Shown: one piece after another, positions 1 through 5,398 of the stretch
How positions within the stretch are numbered: position 1 is the stretch's first letter
How the letters are laid out: every line of letters starts with the position of its first letter
Assembly (NCBI GenBank): GCA_024636425.1
Contig: JAGXHB010000082.1
Coordinates: forward strand, 1 to 7,287
Origin: Roseobacter sp.
GTDB taxonomy: Bacteria; Pseudomonadota; Alphaproteobacteria; Rhodobacterales; Rhodobacteraceae
Direction: 5' to 3'
DNA: 7,287 nt
Notes under the pieces: generated by a model
Database searches by the model: none
The model's input: only the letters and a program-made list of their open reading frames with translations
Told to the model about the DNA's origin: nothing
Made by a program: the position numbers and the translations under genes

Positions 1-26
1 ATAGTCAAAAGATCTGCCGTTGCCAT
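1..26 (-). CDS. recA: RecA recombinase, N-terminal start only (partial, probable)
   Basis: Only the first eight codons and two bases of a ninth lie in the window; they read M-A-T-A-D-L-L-T. The ATG is at 26-24 on the minus strand. It follows an AAGGGG purine run at about 37-42 with roughly ten bases of spacing, a good ribosome binding site. Eight residues do not identify a protein. The call rests on three things: a perfect alphaproteobacterial LexA box at 94-108 on the promoter side, the similarity of this N-terminus to what I remember of Roseobacter-group RecA proteins (MATA-type starts), and the nearby cckA, since recA and cckA lie two genes apart in Rhodobacter capsulatus as I recall. RecA is the strand-exchange ATPase that also triggers LexA self-cleavage. 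Another SOS-regulated gene remains possible. Confidence 0.68.
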
Positions 27-93
27 GATAGGTTATCCCCTTAGTGTCACAGTGGTCCGCAGGTCGCAATCGCTGCCTGCCCCACATCGCTTT

Positions 94-108
94 GTTCTTT
101 ATCTGTTC
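94..108. promoter_or_regulatory. LexA (SOS) box, GTTC-N7-GTTC
   Basis: The plus strand reads GTTCTTTATCTGTTC, an exact match to the direct-repeat operator GTTC-N7-GTTC recognised by alphaproteobacterial LexA. It lies 68 bases upstream of the minus-strand start at 26. It partly overlaps the possible -10 hexamer of that gene, so bound LexA would block RNA polymerase. The plus-strand gene at 232 starts 123 bases away on the other side and could also be affected, but the position fits the minus-strand gene better. Both half-sites are perfect and the spacing is exactly seven. Confidence 0.85.
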
Positions 109-137
109 TATATGAGACCAAAAGCAGAACATTTCAA
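107..137 (-). promoter_or_regulatory. Possible recA promoter (-35 and -10)
   Basis: On the minus strand a TTGAAA hexamer (137-132) is followed by an AT-rich stretch. That stretch can supply CATATA (114-109) at 17-base spacing, or TATAGA (112-107) at 19-base spacing, as the -10 element. Neither -10 is a close consensus match, so the exact hexamer is uncertain. The element sits directly against the LexA box at 94-108, which is the expected layout for an SOS-repressed promoter. Confidence 0.4.
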
Positions 138-231
138 TCGAATTGTTTCTGGTTCCATCTTTTCACAGGAGAGATTAAATAATCGTTGACGCATGCGTGA
201 ATGGTCCAGACGGATGAAGGAATAGTCTCAA

Positions 232-825
232 ATGCTTGTTTTCTTTAAGGAAAGGCTCGCCTTTCTGTCCGTCCCCAAAACGGGCACCACCGCCTATGAG
301 ACGGCGCTGCGCCCTCGAGCCGATATGGTGATTTCCGAGCCGCCGATGCTGAAACACGCGCCTGTCTACCGCTACAACCGATTTGTGCGCCCCATGTTTC
401 TGAAGGTCTGCGATACGGAGCTTGAGCTGATGGCCGTGATGCGCGAGCCGATCAGCTGGCTGGGAAGCTGGTACAGATACCGCCGCCGCCCCTTCATGCA
501 GGGCAAAGACAACGCGACCTTTGATGTGACCTTCGACGAGTTCATTCTGGCATACATGAAAGGCAACAAACCGGGGTTTGCCGACGTGGGCAGCCAGCTG
601 AATTTCATGGCACCCCAGCCGAACGGCACAGGAATTACGCATTATTTCAAGTATGAAGACCAGCCCCGCTTGAAAGCATTTCTGGAAGACCGTCTTGAGG
701 TGACGCTTGATCTCAAGCGTGAGAACGTGTCACCCGAAATGGACCTGACCTTGTCTGCCGAGATCGAAGAACGCTTCCGACGCAAGTTTGCGGATGAATT
801 CACACTATACGAGTCGATCACCTGA
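232..825 (+). CDS. Small sulfotransferase-like (PAPS-binding) protein
   Basis: This 197-residue protein has the two signatures of a 3'-phosphoadenosine-5'-phosphosulfate (PAPS) binding sulfotransferase fold. A 5'-phosphosulfate loop PKTGTT lies at residues 15-20 after a short beta strand (LAFLSV). A 3'-phosphate motif follows, with Arg71 in MREP and Ser79 in LGSW, eight residues apart as in classical sulfotransferases. The C-terminal FADEFTLYESI also resembles the end of that family. It has no signal peptide or membrane segment, so it is probably cytoplasmic; the acceptor is unknown. The start is fixed by an in-frame TAG at 223-225, and GAAGGA at 216-221 gives a ribosome binding site about ten bases away. 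As I recall, Rhodobacterales homologues are often labelled gamma-glutamyl kinase in databases; nothing in this sequence supports that name. It is read away from recA and converges with cckA with no gap. Confident about the fold, not the substrate. Confidence 0.75.
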   Translation: MLVFFKERLAFLSVPKTGTTAYETALRPRADMVISEPPMLKHAPVYRYNRFVRPMFLKVCDTELELMAVMREPISWLGSWYRYRRRPFMQGKDNATFDVTFDEFILAYMKGNKPGFADVGSQLNFMAPQPNGTGITHYFKYEDQPRLKAFLEDRLEVTLDLKRENVSPEMDLTLSAEIEERFRRKFADEFTLYESIT

Positions 826-3114
826 TCATCGCATCTGCTGATGCACGGTGTTTGTCAGATCCGTCAGCGAGAACGGTTTGGGCAGAAATACCGAATTCGG
901 AATGGTCATCTGTGCTGCGTTGAAACTGTCTTCGGCATAGCCGGACACGAACACGACCGGCACACCCGGCCTCCCCTTCAGCGCCTCGCGGACCCAGCTT
1001 GGTCCGTCCATGCCGGGCATGATGACATCCGTGACGAAAACATCGACGGCAAGCGTCTCGTCCTCCAATGTCTTGAGCGCTGCCTCGGCGGAATCCGCCT
1101 CGAGCACCGTATAGCCGCGCATCCGCAGGGCGCGGCTTGCAAACGCGCGCACAGGGGCTTCGTCCTCTACCAGCAGAACGATTCCGTCGGTATGGTTGGG
1201 AACCAATGCCAGAGGCTGGACCACCGCGGGGGCAACTGTTTTGTCTTGGGTCATGACAGGGAAATAAAGCGAGAAAGCCGTGCCGACCCCCAATGTGCTG
1301 TCCACAAAGATGAAGCCACCGGATTGCTTGATGATTCCATAGGCCGTGGACAGGCCCAGCCCTGTCCCTTCGCCGGTGCGTTTGGTGGTGTAGAACGGTT
1401 CGAACACCTTTTGCAGCTTGTCGGGGGCAATGCCCTGACCTTCATCGGTGACCTGAACAGAGATGTATTTTCCTGCCGGTACAGTCACACGGTCCCGCTT
1501 CAGCGGCTCGGCCAGATCAAGGCATTCGGTTGCAATCTTGATCTCACCACCGCAAGGCATCGCATCGCGCGCGTTCACTACAAGGTTCATCAACACCTGT
1601 TCCAATTGACGTTTATCGGCGCGGATCGGCGGCAGTAGAGGATCATGACTAAGCGTGAGCGTGATCTTCTCGCCCACCAGGCGGTTCAACAGATGGGTAA
1701 GATCCGCCAGCGTGTCCCGCATGTTCAACAGCTCTGGCCGCAACGTCTGCTTGCGCGAAAAGGCAAGCAGTTGTCCGACAAGTCCCGCCGCACGGTTGGC
1801 ATTCTGGTTGATCTGCACCAGATCACTGAAATCGGCATCCCCCTGATCGTGTCGCAAAAGCAAAAGGTCGCAATGCCCAGAAATGGCCGTCAGCAGGTTG
1901 TTGAAATCATGAGCAACGCCCCCTGCCAGTTGGCCGATTGCCTGCATTTTCTGGCTTTGGACGAATTGCGCTTCGAGCGTCTTGAGCTCGGTTGCATCAT
2001 TCAGAACTGCCACAAGAACGGGCGCGCCCTTTTCCGTGACAAGGTTCAGGGTGACCTGCACGAACACCTCGCGGTCTTCCCGCTTCAGCCGCAGAAACTC
2101 GGACTTCTGCGCAAGCCGTCCCGCAAGTGTATCGGCGACCCAGTCGGTGATCGGCCGCCCCAAGCCTTCCATCAGATACGACAGATGCGTGTCGCGCACC
2201 AATGACGGCCCGATCAGATAGGCGGCCATGTCATTGAAGGACAGCACTGTTCCATCGGCAGCCACCTTTACCAGCGGAATAGGCAGCTGTTGCAGCGCCA
2301 GCCAGTCGGTGTCGCGTGCGGTGTCGGCGTGGCCCGGCAACAGATAAAGCGCGCGACGGCCCGCGCCTGCGGGGATCTGCGCAATCAGCATGACCTCACC
2401 ACCGGCGGCGGTTGTCACTTCGGCCAGCGCACCATGGCTAACAGGCAGTCTCTTGAAAATGCGGTCAAGCGTGAGAACCCGCGCGCCCACCAGACGGCGT
2501 GCGGCGTCATTCATGAACAAAACCGCGTCAGAGCGACCAACCATGATCATCGGCAAACTCTGGTCGCTCCGATTGCTTTTGCGCAAGGGCTGGCTTTGTA
2601 CCGTTTCCAGCCGCCACAAAAAACCGTCTGCAATGGGATGCGCCGACACACGAAGATGACCGTCCGCCGTCACCACATCCTCGCGCGCCACATCACCGCT
2701 GGCGGCGCGGATCTGAAGGCGGGCAACGATCGCGGCAGGATTGGCGAACTGGCTGTTGAAAACGCCGGTCACGGTCTGGAAAGGCTCGGTACTGAACGCC
2801 TTTGTCGCCGCGACATTCATCGCTGTGATTGCACCATCAACATCGGCAAAGAAGCTGGGGCTGGCGTCGTGGGCGATGAACGCCTTGACAGCCGCCCTGC
2901 TTTGACGCGACCTCAATTGACGATAGGTGGCATGAAGTGCGGCAACCGTTGCGACCAGCGCGACGGTACCGCCGACTGCCAGCAATATCAAAGACATCTC
3001 TCGTGAGGTTCCGTTCAGCCCCAAGGCGATGGACATCGCGGCTGCCCCGGACAACACCGCCAGCCGCCAGCCAGACACCAACGGGAAACTGCCAACTCGG
3101 TCCGCCAAGAACAT
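826..3114 (-). CDS. cckA: Hybrid sensor histidine kinase CckA
   Basis: This 762-residue inner-membrane hybrid kinase has two predicted transmembrane segments (about 16-34 and 41-61), PAS-like sensory regions (about 80-170, 190-260 and 270-375), a dimerisation/phosphoacceptor domain (about 385-455) and an ATPase domain (about 495-620). The phosphoacceptor is His402 in GGVAHDFNN. The ATPase has N-box Asn510/Asn514, a G1 box at 557-562 (DEGQGI), an F box FEPFYTTK and a G2 box GTGLGLS. A C-terminal receiver (about 644-762) has an acidic pocket at Glu650/Asp651, phosphoacceptor Asp696 in VTDVIMPGMDG, and Lys746. This is the CckA architecture: the kinase passes phosphate through ChpT to CtrA, controlling the cell cycle, motility and, in Rhodobacter, gene transfer agent production. 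It is slightly longer than the Caulobacter protein (about 690). The ATG at 3114 follows a weak GGGGG site. It lies 98 bases after rsmB on the same strand. All catalytic residues are intact. Confidence 0.9.
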   Translation of the reverse strand: MFLADRVGSFPLVSGWRLAVLSGAAAMSIALGLNGTSREMSLILLAVGGTVALVATVAALHATYRQLRSRQSRAAVKAFIAHDASPSFFADVDGAITAMNVAATKAFSTEPFQTVTGVFNSQFANPAAIVARLQIRAASGDVAREDVVTADGHLRVSAHPIADGFLWRLETVQSQPLRKSNRSDQSLPMIMVGRSDAVLFMNDAARRLVGARVLTLDRIFKRLPVSHGALAEVTTAAGGEVMLIAQIPAGAGRRALYLLPGHADTARDTDWLALQQLPIPLVKVAADGTVLSFNDMAAYLIGPSLVRDTHLSYLMEGLGRPITDWVADTLAGRLAQKSEFLRLKREDREVFVQVTLNLVTEKGAPVLVAVLNDATELKTLEAQFVQSQKMQAIGQLAGGVAHDFNNLLTAISGHCDLLLLRHDQGDADFSDLVQINQNANRAAGLVGQLLAFSRKQTLRPELLNMRDTLADLTHLLNRLVGEKITLTLSHDPLLPPIRADKRQLEQVLMNLVVNARDAMPCGGEIKIATECLDLAEPLKRDRVTVPAGKYISVQVTDEGQGIAPDKLQKVFEPFYTTKRTGEGTGLGLSTAYGIIKQSGGFIFVDSTLGVGTAFSLYFPVMTQDKTVAPAVVQPLALVPNHTDGIVLLVEDEAPVRAFASRALRMRGYTVLEADSAEAALKTLEDETLAVDVFVTDVIMPGMDGPSWVREALKGRPGVPVVFVSGYAEDSFNAAQMTIPNSVFLPKPFSLTDLTNTVHQQMR

Positions 3115-3155
3115 ACCCCCGCATTGAGATTTGCACCCATCTACGCGCAGGGAAG

Positions 3156-3170
3156 TGAATCAACCGTTAA
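3156..3170 (-). promoter_or_regulatory. Possible CtrA-type site upstream of cckA
   Basis: Read on the minus strand, the sequence is TTAA-CGGTTGA-TTCA. It matches the full CtrA consensus TTAA-N7-TTAA at seven of eight fixed positions with the correct seven-base spacing. It lies 42-56 bases upstream of the cckA start, in the only intergenic gap in front of that gene. A one-mismatch match of this kind has a chance probability of a few percent in a gap of about 98 bases, so this is suggestive only. No convincing -35/-10 pair was found in the gap. Confidence 0.3.
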
Positions 3171-3212
3171 TCAGCATCCGGTATCGCGCATAAGTTGTCT
3201 TGCATGGGATAA

Positions 3213-4370
3213 CTATCTTTTCAAGTGTGCGGTGTAAAAGCCGTCGCCGTCGTCATCGACATTGAAACGGTGCTGAAAGAGACATGACCAGCCAGCGTGC
3301 CGCGCCAGAAATGCCTTGATCCTGTCTTCGTTTTCGGCTTGCAGCACCGAGCAGGTGGCATAAACCAGATGTCCGTTTTCCGCGACAAGACCGGCGGCGC
3401 GGTCAAGGATGGTGTCCTGAATCTCAGTCAACTCGGACAAGCGCGCGGCTGTGAGGGTCCATTTCCCTTCGGCTGCGCGACGCCATGCACCGCTTCCCGA
3501 GCAAGGCGCGTCGCATAAAACCACATCGAAGGGAGCTTTTTCCCCGACCGCCTCGGCATCCAGCTGATGGATGACACTGCCGGCCCGTGCGGCCCGTTCC
3601 GGCAAATCAGCCATCCGGCGAGGATCGATGTCGTGGGCGAACACTTCCACTGCGGGATCCATCGCAATGGCCAGCGCCTTGCCCCCACCGCCCGCGCAGT
3701 AGTCAAGCACACGCGCCCCCTTTGGCATCAGTGCGACAACTGCCTGACTGGACGCATCCTGCAGCTCGATTTCACCCTGCTGATAAAGCGATGTGTTGCG
3801 GATCTTGCGCTCGCCCCTGATCACCGTCAAAGCCGACTTGGCGACCGGATTGGGCCGTGTCATGACGTCTTCGGCGGCCAGTCGCGCCGCGACGGAAGCG
3901 GGCTCGGCTTTGGCCAGATTGACACGCAGGGTGATGGGCGCGCGGGACTGGAGAGCCTTCGCGACAGCCTCTGCCCGATCCGAGAGAGATGTCTCAAACG
4001 CAGGCATGATCCAGTCCGGCAGGTTCCAGACCACGGCCTGCTCTGTGGGGGCAGCGGGTGCGGTACGCTCCGCGTCCGTCAGCGGCAGCGGCGCGTGGCC
4101 TTCCCCGTTGAAATGCGCATCAAGATCAGCGCCCTGCTGGCGAAGCTGGCCGATCATCAGCGCGCGCCCGTCCTCTCCCCCGCCGAAATGCGCGGCGGAG
4201 CGGCGCTGGCGCAGAACATCGAACACATGATCGCGCACGGCAGCGCGATCCTTGGAGCCGGCATAGCGGCTGGCCCGCGCCCAACGGGTCAAAGCCTGTT
4301 CAGCGGGAACACCGTCGGCCATAGAGTTCAGTATCTCGATCGCAGCCGAAACGCGGGCACCTGGGGTCAT
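3213..4370 (-). CDS. rsmB: RsmB/NOP-family RNA (cytosine-5) methyltransferase
   Basis: This 385-residue S-adenosylmethionine-dependent enzyme methylates cytosine C5 in RNA, probably 16S ribosomal RNA. It has a short NusB-like helical N-terminus (about 1-60). The Rossmann methyltransferase domain (about 200-385) has a QDASSQ lead-in at 204-209, the SAM loop DYCAGGGGK at 223-231, and the motif IV segment DAPCSGSG (287-294). It also has the motif VI segment ATCSVLQAEN (338-347) and the typical ending GDGFYTAHL. Cys290 and Cys340 are the paired cysteines of the family, one making the covalent RNA adduct and the other (in DAPCSG) releasing product. The SAM loop has AGGGGK where Escherichia coli RsmB has AAPGGK. 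The ATG at 4370 follows a GGATGAG purine run at a slightly long distance. The gene is divergent from davAB and may be co-transcribed with cckA. The exact target base cannot be read from sequence, so the symbol means the family. Confidence 0.85.
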   Translation of the reverse strand: MTPGARVSAAIEILNSMADGVPAEQALTRWARASRYAGSKDRAAVRDHVFDVLRQRRSAAHFGGGEDGRALMIGQLRQQGADLDAHFNGEGHAPLPLTDAERTAPAAPTEQAVVWNLPDWIMPAFETSLSDRAEAVAKALQSRAPITLRVNLAKAEPASVAARLAAEDVMTRPNPVAKSALTVIRGERKIRNTSLYQQGEIELQDASSQAVVALMPKGARVLDYCAGGGGKALAIAMDPAVEVFAHDIDPRRMADLPERAARAGSVIHQLDAEAVGEKAPFDVVLCDAPCSGSGAWRRAAEGKWTLTAARLSELTEIQDTILDRAAGLVAENGHLVYATCSVLQAENEDRIKAFLARHAGWSCLFQHRFNVDDDGDGFYTAHLKR

Positions 4371-4456
4371 ATCTGTCTCATCCGTTGTTAGGCGTCAGAT
4401 CACTTCTCTACACTTGAAAACGGCTGAATAGAAGGCCGCCATTCGCGCGCTGGAAC

Positions 4457-4515
4457 GCCGGTGATCTGCAGCGTTGGCACCGGTTTCGTGAGCCTCATCA
4501 CCCCACAAGCACCGG
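4457..4515 (+). repeat. Short CACCGG/CCGGTG repeat set in the davA leader
   Basis: One CCGGTG (4458-4463) is followed by two GCACCGG copies (4477-4483 and 4509-4515). The first arm can pair with the nearer copy to form a 6-bp stem with a 14-base loop. It can also pair with the farther copy, whose CCGG runs into the CGGAGAG ribosome binding site of the short ORF at 4527. The two pairings are mutually exclusive. The arms are only six bases long, so this may be chance in a GC-rich leader. Confidence 0.25.
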
Positions 4516-4526
4516 AGAGTGAAGCG

Positions 4527-4613
4527 ATGGATCCGCTGCTGGAACTTGGCAGCCACGTCAGCTACCTTGCGGCTGAAAATCAACCTCGAATTAGCCGGGT
4601 TATCCCAAGATGA
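4527..4613 (+). CDS. Possible 28-residue upstream ORF coupled to davA
   Basis: The ATG at 4527 opens a 28-codon frame that ends with TGA at 4611-4613, so its stop overlaps the davA start as ATGA. It has a good ribosome binding site, GGAG at 4514-4517, nine bases before the ATG. The davA start at 4610 has no recognisable site of its own (the preceding bases are CCGGGTTATCCCAAG). Translation of davA may therefore depend on ribosomes finishing this ORF. The frame stays open upstream to a TGA at 4425, so GTG starts at 4461 or 4488 would lengthen it. The peptide begins MDPLLELGSHVSYLAAENQP and contains no lysine, which argues against attenuation by lysyl-tRNA supply. Third-position GC is only about half, which is weak for coding. 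I recognise no family. It may be a leader peptide, a decayed gene end, or chance. Confidence 0.38.
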   Translation: MDPLLELGSHVSYLAAENQPRISRVIPR

Positions 4614-5398
4614 AAATTGCCATTTGGCAGACGCCCCCCGATGACAGCATAGCGGACAGCCTTGAACGTCTGGCTTCGGCTGTTCGGGAAGCTGCAGAAG
4701 CGCACGCGCAGCTGCTGATGTCGCCTGAAATGTTCATCGGGGGGTATAACATCGGGGCAGCGGCGACATCTGCAAACTCCCGATCTTATGAAGCCGTAAG
4801 ACAGCAGGTTTGTGATCTTGCCGCGGCACATCGGATCGCCTTGGTCGTCGGCTTACCGACACCTCACCCGATCCTCCCCTACAACAGCTGTATCGCCGTG
4901 GACGAGACCGGGGTTGAGCGGGCGCTCTATCACAAGACGCATCTTTACGGTGAGGTAGACCGTGCGCAATTTACCGCGGGCCCCGCCCTGTCGCCAATAG
5001 TCCAGCTTGGCGGATGGCGGGTCGGCCTTGCGATCTGCTATGACATCGAGTTTCCGGAAGTCGCGCGCGACCTTGCGATGCGCGGTGCCGACCTTATCGT
5101 TGCACCAACTGCGAACATGGAACCCTTCGAGAGTGTCGCGACGAGACTTGTCCCTGCCCGCGCAGAAGAAAATGCCGTTTACCTCGCGTATTGCAACTAT
5201 CGCGGACGCGAAGGCGTGTTCAATTACAACGGGCTATCGTGCATTTGCGGACCGGATGGCAATGATGTAGTCCGCGCTGGCAAGAGCGATACTGGCCTTT
5301 TTTACGCAACGCTTGACCGCGCCGCCTTGCTCGATGCACGCACAAAGCAATTTCATCTGCGCGACCGCAGATCAGACCTTTATGGAAAGCTCGAATGA
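4610..5398 (+). CDS. davA: 5-Aminopentanamidase (delta-aminovaleramidase), nitrilase superfamily
   Basis: This 262-residue carbon-nitrogen hydrolase is predicted to convert 5-aminopentanamide plus water to 5-aminovalerate plus ammonia, the second step of lysine breakdown by the aminovalerate route. The catalytic triad is complete: Glu40 (SPEMF), Lys109 (YHKTHLYGE) and Cys143 (AICYDIEFPE). The second conserved glutamate, Glu115, follows the lysine. Segments such as PEMF-GYNIG, KTHL-GE-DR, GL-ICYDIEFPE and APTANM match Pseudomonas putida DavA as I remember it, and the length is nearly the same (264 there). It is cytoplasmic, with no signal peptide. Its ATG overlaps the stop of a 28-codon ORF, and its own TGA overlaps the davB ATG (ATGA, 5395-5398), so the pair should be co-translated. 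The davB partner makes this substrate much more likely than a generic nitrilase or N-carbamoyl amidase role. Confidence 0.88.
   Translation: MKIAIWQTPPDDSIADSLERLASAVREAAEAHAQLLMSPEMFIGGYNIGAAATSANSRSYEAVRQQVCDLAAAHRIALVVGLPTPHPILPYNSCIAVDETGVERALYHKTHLYGEVDRAQFTAGPALSPIVQLGGWRVGLAICYDIEFPEVARDLAMRGADLIVAPTANMEPFESVATRLVPARAEENAVYLAYCNYRGREGVFNYNGLSCICGPDGNDVVRAGKSDTGLFYATLDRAALLDARTKQFHLRDRRSDLYGKLE

Noticed and set aside
831..844. GCATC-TGCT-GATGC hairpin as a terminator for the sulfotransferase gene
   Set aside because: The stem is only 5 bp, it lies inside the cckA coding end, and no T-run follows on either strand.
841..1638. Long open frame of 265 codons on the plus strand opposite the cckA kinase and receiver region
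   Set aside because: It lies wholly antisense to an intact cckA with all catalytic motifs; its translation shows low-complexity, Arg/His/Cys-rich sequence typical of antisense frames in GC-rich genes.
3115..3212. LexA box in the cckA upstream gap
   Set aside because: I searched both strands for GTTC-N7-GTTC and GAAC-N7-GAAC and found no match; no GTTC occurs in this gap.
3567..4391. Open frame of 274 codons on the plus strand opposite rsmB
   Set aside because: Antisense to a complete methyltransferase gene with family motifs; no recognisable domain and no ribosome binding site.
4395..4583. 62-codon minus-strand frame in the rsmB-davA gap
   Set aside because: It starts with TTG rather than ATG, has no ribosome binding site at proper spacing, and matches no family I recognise.
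4395..4609. Lysine-responsive attenuator or lysine riboswitch ahead of davA
   Set aside because: The short ORF has no lysine codon, no T-run terminator is present, and the gap is too short and lacks the multi-helix pattern of an L-box riboswitch.
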